From Branchipolynoe longqiensis (Eukaryota > Annelida > Polychaeta > Phyllodocida > Polynoidae), in contig CM059189.1 in assembly GCA_030323885.1 (NCBI GenBank), positions 47,251,015 to 47,315,014 of the forward strand: a stretch of 64,000 nt of DNA, read 5' to 3'. Made by a program: the position numbers and the translations under genes. Positions 31,099 to 42,127 of this stretch are shown one piece after another. The first letter of the stretch is position 1; the number at the start of each line of letters is the position of its first letter. The notes below the pieces were generated by a model, which was given only the letters and a program-made list of their open reading frames with translations, was not told where the DNA came from and ran no database searches.

Positions 31099-34000
31099 GT
31101 AAGTCTTTAATAAACTGATGACTGCAAAGCCAAATGCAATCTATTATCTAACTCCAATCATGGATTCATGACAATGACATGTCACATGTTGAATGACGTA
31201 GGTCGTAGGACGTGGCCCTATCACTATCAACTATGTTTTGCTGCAATACAAATACAAGCATTGCCATGAGTAAAGTAGTAATAAATAGGGCCTACCCATA
31301 CCATATGTATAGACTATAAACAGTTGGACCCTGGGCCTGGTAAGACAGAATAACAAAAGACCGGAGTGGTTGAGAAAGAGTATATATTCTCTGGCAGGAA
31401 TATATTAAATGCCCACCTAAAATTAAAATCCAACCGTCTGAGCGGGTCTGGCAGCGGTAGTGACCAGACGCAGCTGGTATCAGGGTGGTCAGGAGCTACA
31501 CACAGGTGGCAGACTAGTGGAGGATGAAGGAACTACAACTAGGCAGCAGCACAGTAGGTAGTAACTAACTCAATGACACTAGTACAGGATGTAGTAACTA
31601 ATGACAGTACAGGATGTAGTAACTAATAGAGAGAGAACCACTAGGTGGTAGTGTCCTTGTTTATATTCCCATAATAGATTATAGAGCACATAACTTATAA
31701 GTGGATGTACTACTACGAGGCCCCGGCATGATGTCAACATACGGAGGAGGTAATGGGTGTGTTTCTGATTGCGCACCATTTTTGTTAGGTAAAAGATTCA
31801 CCCCGTACTGTTCTGACAGAACTTCTGTACAGTAGGGGGTGAAGAACAACCCATTAGCTGCTTTCATAGTCACGTGACATTTGCATTCTCCCCAGCTTTT
31901 AGCGATAGCCACACACAACGTAGGGGAAAAGTATACAACCAAGATATTTAGTTAAAAATACTAACTTAGCCTATTATAATAAATACACAATTACTATGAA
32001 ATATGAAATAAGTCATATGTGTTCTAATAATAAACGTTTTACTTGAATAGCTTCATAATTACTAGTACGGGAGAGTCATTGCAGTAGTATCACTTAATAT
32101 CACTCATGTAATAAAACTGCAAGTCCATCGTATGGCAGCCTAATATTAATGTCGCTGCATGACCACCGTTAGATAAAAGTACCATACTTCCACTGTGGCC
32201 GTACGGTGACTTCAGGTCACCTCATGGTATTTACCCAGTCTGGTGTGCATAGATAGGTGACCTCCCAAAATTTTCAAAGGGGTCCAAACATTCAAATTAT
32301 AAATTCACTCGAAGCTCCAATGAATCAGAAGCAATATGCTCTTTGAATTTTTACCTATCTATGCACGCCAGACCGGGTAAATACCATGAGGTGACCTGAA
32401 GCCATGCTAGCCGTATTCGATTAACACAAGCCGGGCAACTCGGGTCAGCCGAGTTGCTAGAATTTCAAATCGAACACCGGTAAAGTGAAGACGGGCAAAG
32501 TCAGATCAGGTAAAGTCAAGTCAGGAAAAGTCATGTCGGGTGAAGTCGGGTCGGGTAAAGTCATGTCGGGCAAAGTCAGGTCGGGTAAAGTCAAGTCTGG
32601 TAAAGTGAAGTTGGGCAAAGTGGGGTCGGGTAAAGTCAGGTCGGGTAAAGTCAAGTTGAGTAAAGTCGGATCAGGTAAAGTCAAGTCGGGTAAAGTCAAG
32701 TCGGGCTGGATAAAGTCAGGTCGAGTATGCAGAACGGACACGCCCCGTACGGCCAACTTCCACTTGTGGGCGATAATAGAGTTGTTATAGATACAACTAA
32801 GTCAAATTGTTCCGTACTATTATTTATGACTCAAAAAAATAGTAAACCATAGCATAAAATATTAGCAATTGTATTGTATTTCGATTTATACTGAAGCAAC
32901 TCATATTAAAGGCAAGAAATTTAAAGAAAACGTGATTAATTCCGTTTCACTACATTTTGACATCCCAACTCTCCGGGATTCGCCGCCTCGAACCCATGAA
33001 AGCAGCTAATTAGCTCGTATTTACACTACGTTGGCATTTTTGTATGTGTTCAGAGGTAGAATAGTATTCAATATATTACATAGTTATAGAATATGATAGA
33101 TTCTCAGTAAATATCAAACGACCAGCTTACTTCCGAGTCTCGGGGTGAGACATGGCTGGGTAGGGGTGAATCTTTTATCTAACGACCAGCAGACCTACAC
33201 TAACACTCCATGATTTTCCTTTAGCCCTGTTTACACGGGCGATTTAAAACGCCTCATATAAAACGACTTGCCTAGATCGATTCACATTTGCCGTGTAAAC
33301 GTGACTCTGAGGCGTTTTAGGGCTGAATCGATTCATATAAATCGGTACATGTAAACCACCTCGTGAGGTAGTATAGATGAAGCCATTCAGCTGGTTCCCG
33401 GGCGGCGATAGTGTAAAATAGTGGTGCTCGCCGGCTACAGGCTCAGCTGTAACTAATCGCTGGTGCCCGACAGTGTTAGGGCCCGATTAGGCCGAAATCT
33501 AGTGAATGCGATCATATTTAACAGAATTACATACTCAAATAATGAAATTTTATTAAATTAACCTTAAATTCCAAGCGATATTAACATAGCAGCTACATCG
33601 GCGTCGCATCGACGAGTGTAAACTAAACAAATAGCAGTGCTCGCCGGCTACAGGCTCACCACTAAGGCTGCTGTTTCCCAGTCGCCGACACACTTTCAAA
33701 CTCGCTCGTGTAAACGCGCCACTACATCGCTTCATATAAATCGATTTGCCTAAATCGCTTCACAATTGCCCGTGTAAACACAGCTTTTGTCTGTGAGACT
33801 CAGGTTATCACTGTCATCCTTTTCCGGACATGGTGGCCGAATCGGTAGAGTGTGGGAGATCGGGAGTTCGATTCCCGGTCGAGTCAAACCAATGAAGTCC
33901 AAAATTGATACTTGTCACTTTCTAGCCGGGTGCTCAGCATTAATATGATAGGGCAAGGACTGGTTGGCTCGGTGTCAGGATAATGTGACTGAGTGAGATA

Positions 34001-37000
34001 TCAGGTCATGGTGATGGCACCCTGATTTCCCAGTGGGACAATACCATAAAGTCGCCATGAGTGCACTGTCAAAAGTCGTTACCTGTCCTGATATGACCTT
34101 AGAGTGCTAGGACGTAAAACAACAAACAAGCAAACAAAATAACTTCATACATAGATAATAACTGTATGTTATATGTAGTGGTCTGCACTGACCTCTCAGG
34201 CAAGTAACCACATAGACAGGTAGGCGTGGGGAGTGTATTGATATCAGGGAGCCTAGGTGGTGTAATGGTTAGCACACTGGCCCGGAATGCAAAGAGATGT
34301 GGGTTCGAGTCCCGCTCTAGGCGCAGTATTTCCCATTGTCATCACCCCCACGACACTGGTTGCCGTGATCAGGATCCTGTACAAGCTACGCGCTGTATGG
34401 TTGTTGAACCTACCCTGTGTATGTATGTGTTAGTGCATTGCCTGTATGTATGTAATTGTAAGCATTACAAGACTTACAATTCCAGGGGGACGAGTGTAGT
34501 GGTCTGCACTGACCTCTCAGGCAAGTAACCACATAGACAGGTAGGCGTGGGGAGTGTATTGATATCAGGGAGCCTAGGTGGAGATAATAACTGTATGTTA
34601 TACTATACCTGATTAGTATTATTATTGATATAATTATTGCTCGTCCACTTATTTGTACTTAGTATTGCCATTATCACTGTCACCACCATTATCACTGTCA
34701 TCCTTATCATCGTCATCCTTATCATCACTGCTTCCCGACAGAGAGTTGGACCAGGGGCTGGAGGGGCCCATCGCCACCATCATGTGGGCCACGCCCCGCC
34801 TACAGTCGGAGTGCCCCGAGCTGAAGGTGGTGAGCGAGCAGCTGATGGCTAAGTACGGCAAGGAGTTTGCGCACTGCTGCCTCACCAACCAGCTCAACAA
34901 CGTCAACGAGAAGGTGATAGCCAAGTTGGGCGTTCAGGCGCCGCCCAGACAACTTGTCGAGAAGTACATGGAGGAGATCTCGCGCACCTACAACGTGCCC
35001 TTCATGCCCGACCCCGAGGTGGTGGCGGTGGATGAGATCATGAAGGCCGAGGGCATCCTCATCGACTTTGGGAACAAGGGCGCCGGGGTCAAGTCGTCGT
35101 CGCAGCCGCCGCAGATGCCGTCACCCCACGGAGGCTACCCGCCAGCAGGAATGCAGGTGTGTGGGGGTGGGGGGTGGAGGTGTGTGTGTGTGTGTGTATG
35201 TCATTGAGCTCTGCCAGCATAATTACTAAATTAGAGTAAATATAGATGTACATAGAATGGATGAAACCCATAATTAAAGTAAAAATAGATGTACATAGAA
35301 TGGATAGAATCCCTAATTAGAGTAAATATAGATGGTCATAGAATGGATTAAACCCATAATTAAAGTAAAAATAGATGTACATAGAATGGATAAAATCCCT
35401 AATTAGAGTAAATATAGACTCCCCGGGTACTTAACTTCCGGTATTCGGAAGATGAAGTCCCCTGCTTCTTACCTTGGTATTCGTAGATTCGTAAGAATCT
35501 TAGTAATACCACAACTTACAAGTAAGTCTAGTATAACTAAAATATTAACCATTGTTGGGGTTCCACCCCACCGCCCGCCCCCCCCCCCTGAAATTCAAAT
35601 GAAAATAGTGTTGAATTCCAATCAAAAACAGCTTTGAAATGTTCTTGAATTCCATATATCGGGAGTGGTTAGTTGCCTGTGTAGTTGAGTGAGGTAGACA
35701 ATTGAGTGAATTAATTATAAAGATGCAACCGACTCCCATCCCATATTAAAACTATTACAGAGCTTTAAAATGTAATCTCATGTATAAACTAAAATCGATA
35801 GTTGCTTTTTTTAAACAAGCACTCGAATTACATTGATAAAACAACCAACTTTCGACTTTGGTCGATGATCGTCCCACCACTAGCTATTGCTGTACTGGGT
35901 GTGTGTGTGTTGGTGTGTTTGCTGTGACAAGCTGCAGTGATAGAAATAAGCAAAAAGAACTATACTTGTCCACCGGACAGGTCTGGCGTAATTTCACATT
36001 TTGTCACTTCTGTCAGAATTTTCACTTGTCCACAGTATTTACCTTATATACATATATACATTATATATCTTGGTTGACAATTTATACTTCTTATATATGT
36101 GTGTGCAGTGATACTGATAGAAATAAGCAAAAATTGTCACTTGTCCTTGGACAAGTCTGGTGTAATTTTCAATTGTCTGTCTGAATTTTCACTTGTCCCG
36201 GACAAGCGGACAAGCTCATATTTCGAACGCTGATCTGTATCCCTGGTTTGTTGATGCTTCTTTACAGAGCTGCGGTGGCCTAATCGGTAGAGCGCAGGCC
36301 TCGCGTGAGGAAGGTCGGGAGTTCGGTTCCCGGTCGAGTCAAACCAATGGCTTTAACATTGATACTTATTGCTTCCTAACCAAGCGTTCGGCCTTATTAG
36401 GATAGCGCAAGGACTGGTTAGCTCAGTGTCAGGATAATGTGACTGAGGGGGATATCGGGTCGTGGTGGTGGCGGCCTAATTTCCCAGTGGGGCAGCACTA
36501 TAAAGTAGCCATGACTGTGCACTGTGACAAGTCGGTACCCGTCCTGATATGACCTTAGATGTTCACCGGATGTAAAACTCCACCAACAAATCAACCATCT
36601 TTGCAGACCCCTCCTGTCTGTGCACCTATCGCTGTCTCTGTAGATGAGGTAGGCTAGTTAGAGAATGGATTTCTTTCCCAGTTCTAAGTCTTCAGTCACG
36701 TTTACAAATACCATGTAAGAGTTAACTTGTTACATTCCCAAGTTAAATTTTCTAAACAAATTATAGTTCATTTTAGAGTTGTCGGTTATGGTGCCAACAA
36801 GCAACATACACGTGCACTATTATTATTAAACAGGTGTTGTATTATTAAATTGTTAGAGGTCCATTGTATAGAAAACGCTAAACCATCGGACTATACAACC
36901 TTTAAGGCCCTGTCACATTACGGCGTATGGCGGGAGCGTATTGAAAACCTACGTATGCCGTGCTGGTGCCGGCCTATGATGACCTTTGGTGACCTATCGG

Positions 37001-38924
37001 GTGTTTTTGAGCGTATGGGAGACCTATGAGGAGCGTATGAGAGCGTACTGTGACATTTTTTGACAGTTTTGATTGGCATATGGAACCTATGCGTAGCGTA
37101 TGCGTAGCGTATGCGTAGCGTATGCATAGCGTAGCGTATGCGTAGCGTATGAGCATATGAGTAGCGTATGAGTCAAGATCGATGTCGAGACCTATGGAAT
37201 ACGCTGTGCATACGCTAGGAGTACGCTCCCATACGTAACTCATAGGTTATGCGTACGCTACATACGCTAGAGATACGCCGGTGACGCAAGTTGAGCGTAT
37301 GCGTAACCTACGCCGGCGTACCCCTAGCGTATGAGGAGCGTACAAGGAGCGTACACCGGCGTATGAGTAGCGTATGAACCATACGCTCCCATAGGTCGAG
37401 ATTTTTTTAGCATGCACAAAAAAATTGGGACGGACGGGAGAAAGCGTATGGCGGCGTACAACGGCATACGCTGGCATAGGCTGGCACATGACGGCCTATG
37501 CGTAGCGTATGGCGGCGTATGCCGACGTATATGACGTAATGCGCCTACGCCGCCGTATGCTCCCGCAAAAAACCCTAATGTGACAGCCCCTTTAAGTATT
37601 ATGTAACTGCTCAACTACATATATATATATATATATTTTAAGATATTCGTGTGTTCGATGATTTTTGTTGTCCCCATTTAAAAAAATCTAAAATGTACAG
37701 TCCATCATTTGTTTACCATTGCCAGAGCATCGAGGGAAAACTTTACCGTAAAGTTCCATAGGCTGAGGGTTTTGAGTTTCTGACATTCTAGTAGATTAAT
37801 ACAATAGGTTGATCGTTATAATGTACCTTACTTTAGCTTGAAGTAGTTTTTATTGTAAATGGCTAAATTTTGAGATATTTGAAGTGCAACCATGCAAATT
37901 TAATTTTGGCATAAATGCCAAAACATTAACACCATAGACTTCTGAAGTAACATGTTCTATTCAATTGCCTCAGAATTCCCTTTTGTGTGGCAACAAATGT
38001 TTAATAAGTGCACCAGTATCTAAGTTAGATATGTGGATTCAAATTTAGATAATTGTTTTGATTTTGAAGCCTCCCATGCGGAAGGTTGGGAGTTCAATTC
38101 CCGGTCGAGTCAAACTTACATAATTTATACTCGTTACTTCCTAGCCAGGCGCTCGGCATTATTAGGATAGGGCATTGACTGGTTGGCTCGGTCTCAGGAT
38201 AATGTGACTGAGTGGGATATCAGGTTATGGTACTGATGGCCTGTTCTCCCTGTGGGGCAGAACTATAAAGTCGCCATGAGTGTGCACTTTCACAAGTCAG
38301 CACCCATCCTGATATGACCTTAGATGTTGCCAGGAGGTAAAACTCCAACAACCAAGTATTAGTAAGCCCGATTAATCCTAAGTTCTTTTTCCTCCTTCAG
38401 CCCAAACCAGTGGTCCACAACTTGTTCACCAAAAGCTGTGGTGTGTGTGCTGTCCTGTCTGTGGGAAAGTGCATATAATAGACCCCTTGCTACTTATTGG
38501 AAAGAGTAGCATATAACAGACCCCATGCTGCTTATCGGAAAGAGTAGCCTATGAGGCAGTAGCAGGTTTCCTCCAAAGAAATATGTCAGAATGACCATAT
38601 GTTTGACGTCCAATAGCCGATGATACGTAAATCAATGTGCTCTAGAGGCATCCTTGAATCAAACAAGCTTTACTTTTCCTCCTTCAGCCCGGGCCGGGAG
38701 CGCCCCCTCCTGTCCAGCCCTTTGAGTACCCACAACCACCCGCGCCGGGTGCTGCCGCGCCCATTGGTTTCCAGGAATTCAACGCAGACGCCCTACCCGA
38801 CATCCCCGACCTGCCCAATGTCCCATCCAGCTCGGTGGCGCCCTCTGCAAAGGCGCCCGGAAGTGACTCTGTAGATTTTGACGACCTCACGCGGCGCTTT
38901 GAGGAACTAAAGAAGAGGAAGTGA
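30830..38924 (+). CDS. IST1: IST1 homolog (ESCRT-III associated), complete, 3 coding exons
   Basis: IST1 is an ESCRT-III-like protein that binds CHMP1 and VPS4 family members and acts in abscission, endosomal tubule fission and multivesicular body work. Exons 30830-31098, 34742-35156 and 38688-38924 join in frame to 306 residues plus stop. The N-terminal ESCRT-III-like helical domain spans about residues 1-190. It is followed by a Pro/Gly-rich linker and a C terminus with two MIT-interacting motifs, DALPDIPDLPNVP and DFDDLTRRFEELKKRK. The human protein is about 364 residues; the shorter length here is in the linker. An extra exon in the 3.5 kb intron 2 cannot be excluded, but I saw none. The start is the first in-frame ATG, with A at -3. 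The last-exon acceptor has been duplicated by a SINE insertion. Confidence 0.97.
32211..32400. repeat. 46-bp-arm inverted repeat
   Basis: The arms at 32211-32256 and 32355-32400 match at 44 of 46 positions by eye. The 97-bp loop contains a diverged piece of the outer arm seen at 24219 and 29895. Confidence 0.8.
32470..32735 (+). repeat. 15-bp minisatellite in IST1 intron 1
   Basis: About 17 units of the form GTCAGGTCGGGTAAA. The open frames on both strands (SGKVK and LPDLT repeats) are by-products of the period being a multiple of three. Confidence 0.92.
33233..33785. mobile_element. TIR element G (AGCCCTGTTTACACGGGC)
   Basis: The ends AGCCCTGTTTACACGGGC and GCCCGTGTAAACACAGCT are inverted and flanked by TTT on both sides. 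The interior shares CTAATCGCTGGTGCCCGACA-type sequence with the copy at 45695. No coding frame is seen. Confidence 0.78.
33826..34127 (+). mobile_element. SINE family A in IST1 intron 1
   Basis: Plus-strand copy with head GGTGGCCGAATCGGTAGAG, B box GAGTTCGATTCCC, full body and a tail of CAAACAAGCAAAC. Confidence 0.85.
34174..34581 (+). mobile_element. tRNA-like element D with 87-bp terminal direct repeats
   Basis: A 408-bp insert is flanked by a perfect 21-bp target duplication (34153-34173, 34582-34602). Its two ends (34174-34260 and 34495-34581) are identical 87-bp direct repeats. The tRNA-like segment starts at the end of the first repeat: GCCTAGGTGGTGTAATGGTT as A box, GGGTTCGAGTCCC as B box. 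It therefore looks like 1.27 units of a 321-bp tandem SINE. Confidence 0.88.
34742..35156 (+). CDS. IST1: IST1 exon 2
   Basis: The acceptor CCCGACAG| is followed by A, completing Lys, and then ELDQGLEGPIATIMWATPRL, matching ELDSGLAESVSTLIWAAPRL of human IST1. It continues through NQLNNVNEKVIAKLGVQAPP and EEISRTYNVPFMPDP to a Gln/Pro-rich end. The donor is CAG|GTGTGT, phase 0, directly before a (TG)n tract. Confidence 0.95.
35226..35418 (+). repeat. 43-bp tandem array in IST1 intron 2
   Basis: Four to five units contain ATAGATGTACATAGAATGGA, alternating between two forms every 86 bp. Related sequence occurs inverted at about 1010-1145 and 1590-1690 in MDN1. Confidence 0.88.
36269..36597 (+). 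mobile_element. SINE family A in IST1 intron 2
   Basis: Full-length plus-strand copy with head GGTGGCCTAATCGGTAGAGC and B box GAGTTCGGTTCCC. A 10-bp duplication with one mismatch, TCTTTACAGA / TCTTTGCAGA, flanks it (36259-36268, 36598-36607). Confidence 0.86.
36906..37590. mobile_element. TIR element I built from GCGTATG words
   Basis: The ends GGCCCTGTCACATTA and TAATGTGACAGCCCC are inverted, with TTTAA on both sides (36901-36905, 37591-37595). The 685-bp interior is an alternation of GCGTATG and its inverse with almost no other content. A TTAA-type target fits piggyBac or Kolobok groups; this is inference only. Confidence 0.82.
38068..38357 (+). mobile_element. SINE family A, 5'-truncated, IST1 intron 2
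   Basis: Plus-strand copy lacking the A box; the B-box-like GAGTTCAATTCCC and full body remain. It lies 30 nt before the SINE C that duplicated the IST1 acceptor. Confidence 0.82.
38404..38673 (-). mobile_element. SINE family C at the IST1 acceptor
   Basis: Minus-strand, head-truncated copy flanked by the 17-bp duplication TTTTCCTCCTTCAGCCC (38387-38403 and 38674-38690). The duplicated target contains the pyrimidine tract, the AG acceptor and the first codon of the IST1 terminal exon. The body contains an internal duplication around CTTATCGGAAAGAGTAGC. Confidence 0.9.
38688..38924 (+). CDS. IST1: IST1 exon 3 (terminal)
   Basis: The acceptor TCCTCCTTCAG| leads into PGPGAPPPVQPFEYPQPPAP. The exon ends with SVDFDDLTRRFEELKKRK and TGA at 38922-38924. 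The C terminus is the MIT-interacting motif that recruits VPS4 and LIP5 in the human protein. The acceptor and pyrimidine tract lie inside the 17-bp target duplication of the SINE C insertion at 38404-38673. Confidence 0.95.
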   Translation, partial: PGPGAPPPVQPFEYPQPPAPGAAAPIGFQEFNADALPDIPDLPNVPSSSVAPSAKAPGSDSVDFDDLTRRFEELKKRK

Positions 38925-39421
38925 AGGCTTGCTTTACAGTTCCGTCGTCTTTTGTTATTACCAATGTGAGACAGATGTTCGCGCATGCGCATTCCTTTTT
39001 TAAAATGAGTTGGGTCTGTAATAGATTTGAGGGCTTATTTACTCAAATTCCAGTGGGCGAGTGACAGTATTCGCGCCACTGGTAGGGTTGGGGGTGGTGG
39101 CACCACTTAGCCCAACTGTGGAAAAAGGGGTCACCCATAAAGTAGTACACAACATATTGGTGATCATATAGGGAACATTCCCTTTCACGCCTTTATATTC
39201 GCATAACTCTTATATATATCACATATATAATTGAAGGGTTCATGTGCAAAAACCGACAAACGTCATCTGGGCCGAAATGAAACCATGGTGACCACATTTG
39301 AGCTAAAGCTGCCGTCATTCCAATAATCAAATCTGTTTGTTCGCAGAAGCTGCAACATCCCCTATCCAACATCTATATAATGCCCTACATAATATGAAAT
39401 TGATAGACTTTAACTAGAAAC

Positions 39422-39427
39422 AATAAA
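39422..39427 (+). promoter_or_regulatory. Candidate IST1 polyadenylation signal AATAAA
   Basis: The first AATAAA downstream of the IST1 stop codon lies about 500 nt after it. Further AATAAA-rich stretches occur near 39838 and 40000. Which one is used cannot be told from sequence. Confidence 0.35.
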
Positions 39428-40156
39428 TTCTACTTTTTTAATGGGAAAGAACTCAAATTGGATTTGTTGGTTTTTGCACTTGAACCCTTCATACGCACAT
39501 CTATATGCACACACACACCTATTATATATATATGTGTGTGTGCATAAATATATGCACATATATGCATATATCATTACACGTGCATAAATATATAAAGAAG
39601 GGTTAAAATAGTTTCAGTTAATTTGTCTTCAATGGACAATTATGCATCCATACCAATGTTGTCCTCATATAGCAGTTGTCCTGTCATAAGAGGTTAGACA
39701 AATACAAATTGTTTCGCACACAGCAGGGGTTCTGCGGACCGTCCCGCAGGACTATCCCGCTGTATCGCTGGTTTATATTGCTTCTGATTGCTTTGTGATT
39801 TTGGTATATTTTGTTGCCCTGCGATTTAAGTAAGTAAATAAATAAATGTGACCCCCCACCTCACTACAGAGTAAACAGATATGGAAAGGATACTGTGTAT
39901 TTAATGCTGTTATTATTTACAGATTGAGTTTAATGGAGTTCCTGGTGTATCATATGAGGAGGCGCCAAACCTTCAATGTTCTGGCTTTGAATTACTGAAT
40001 AAATAAATAAATTCAGTTCCCTGTAAATTTAATGAGAAAAAAATAGTGGCTCTATCACGAGCATTAATTTGGACCTCGCTGTGTTTGTCACTGCCTGGAG
40101 ATTGATATTTTCTATTGTGGTTCGGCCATTATTAGAGGGAAGGTGGTACCCGAAAG

Positions 40157-40435
40157 ATATATGAGACTGTCTCAAAAGGTGCCAAGCAATATGGGACAAA
40201 ACTTTGTCCATTGTAACGATCAACATACTATCTGCTTATGCATTTGCTCAGGATAAACTGATTTGTTTTTTTACCTGGTGTTTCATAATCCCAATAGAAT
40301 ACATATTGATTTGAAGCAAATGTCCTTGTGTTTTCAGTGTAACTGTTTCTGTGCTGTTTTGTGTCAATCGTTACAATGGACCAAAAAAAAGAAAGAGTTA
40401 TCCCCTTTTGAGACAGGCTCATATACAGTCTTGAT
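40157..40435. mobile_element. TIR element K (TATATGAGACTGTCTCAAAA)
   Basis: The ends TATATGAGACTGTCTCAAAA and TTTTGAGACAGGCTCATATA are inverted. The interior is the reverse complement of the copy at 58972-59232. Confidence 0.78.
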
Positions 40436-40488
40436 ACATTATTTAAAAGAGTATTTTGACATTATAACCATGAGAAAGTTAAATGTAT

Positions 40489-41049
40489 GGGTTATTTTCT
40501 GAAACGGGGCACTAGTGTGTGACATGGAAACCAAAAGTGAAAGCTTTCCAAACAATAGCAAAAATGTTGGCGGAAAAGAAGATATTTCACTTTTTGATTT
40601 TCATCTTATACAGATTGAACAATACATTTAATATCACTTGCGTAACATGGAAATCAAACGCACATCCAGAGCATCATATTAACATGACCAGGAAATTTGA
40701 TTGATTACTGTTAAGCAAACAAGATTATGTCTTACAAGAAAAAAGTTGTGGTAAATGCATGGTATTGATATGTACATTTCTGCTTTCACACAAAAATCAC
40801 ACAAGCATACCTTTGATACATTTTATGAGATAGCTTAAATAGATATAGCATTGCTAGTAATATATTTAATGCACTGGGGCAACAATAATTATTTGGCAAG
40901 ATTAAATACATGTAGCATTGCTAATATACTTAATGCACAGAGGCAACAATAATTATTTGACTTGCTATTACAAAAAAGTATAATTAATTATCACCATCGT
41001 AATGTGGAAACCAAATATGTGGCGCCCAGTTTCAGAGAATGACCTATAT
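40489..41049. mobile_element. TIR element J
   Basis: The ends TTTTCTGAAACGGGGCACTA and an inverse ending CCAGTTTCAGAGAATGACC bound about 560 bp of AT-rich sequence. It is shared with copies at 48438-48989 and 49332-50185 and a fragment at about 5100-5300. Confidence 0.72.
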
Positions 41050-41682
41050 ATATATTGAGTTGGAAGAATATAGATCGTTACTCATCCATTGAAGTATAAA
41101 AGGAAACAGGTTCTTGTTATTAATGCCTTATATAGATAGCTCTATGTTTTGTTTGTACGCGTCGTTATATAATATAGTTATTGATTTCATATCAAAGATG
41201 ATATAATGCCATATGAGGTGTATCGACATGTGTCAAAATAGGTCACATCTAATAAAAAGAAATTTAAGTTTCTTTTATACTTATTGTCTCAGAGTGGTTT
41301 CTGGATGGTATTATAGTTATTTGTCCCTATTACATAACATATTTTAAAACCCCCTGTCACTACACCAGTACTTAAATATTAACCGCAGGGGGCTTTGAGC
41401 CCTAGCAACATTTTAGGTCATATGAGGGTGGGTACCGGCATGTAGTCATGGCGACTTTATAGTGCTGCCCACACTTATCACCACCACCAGTAGATAAAAG
41501 ATTCAGCCCATACCAACAGTAGGGGATGAACGACAACGTAGTCTAAATACGGGCGAAAACAGCTTTAGTATGGAACAGAAAATACAATCTCTGGTTCCAG
41601 TATTAAAAGGCTACTTATATCGGCACAGTATTGGTAGAATGAGAGAGAATGAAAAAAAGACAAGATGGCGGCGATTTCAAAT

Positions 41683-41842
41683 TTATAATTGTCGCTTCCT
41701 AGTTTGGCGCCCGGCATTAAGAGGATAGGGAAAGGACTGGTTAGCTCAGTGTCAGGATAATGTGACTGAGTGGGATATCGGATCATGGTGGTGGTGGCCT
41801 GGTCTCCCAATGGGGCAGCACTATAAAGTCACCATGAGTGAA
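41683..41842 (+). mobile_element. SINE family A fragments
   Basis: Body fragment on the plus strand. A minus-strand tail fragment at about 41393-41468 and a head fragment at about 41850-41895 lie nearby, indicating repeated insertion and breakage. Confidence 0.65.
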
Positions 41843-42127
41843 ATATACATTTTTTAAGTCATCGGTTTGACTCGACCGGGAATTGAACTCTAGTATAAGA
41901 TGCTGACTAACGGCTGTGAGATTCACTGCAAGTATTTGTTGCATAGAATATATTATTTTTGTACTGTAAGTTTATTCTTTTTGCAATTGCGTTCTAGACC
42001 ACAACCCTCTGCCCCCCCCACCTCACCCCACCCCTACTTCCACGAGACTTGTAATAGTTGCACACAAATCGTTTCAAATTTACATCGAGTTAAGTGGACT
42101 TTTGCCGCTAATTGTACTGTTTACATT

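Larger units (their letters stand above)
31099..33232. other. IST1 intron 1, left part
   Basis: It contains a TAGATA-type end near 31788-31830, the inverted repeat at 32211, the 15-bp minisatellite and another TAGATA end at about 33160-33181. No coding exon is recognised. Confidence 0.6.

Noticed and set aside
32457..32790. Open frames on both strands rich in SGKVK and LPDLT
   Set aside because: By-product of the 15-bp minisatellite, open in several frames on both strands at once.
35157..35207. Read-through of IST1 exon 2 into a Gly/Val/Cys run
   Set aside because: It is the translation of the donor and a (TG)n tract in the intron; the CAG|GTGTGT donor and phase fit the terminal exon.
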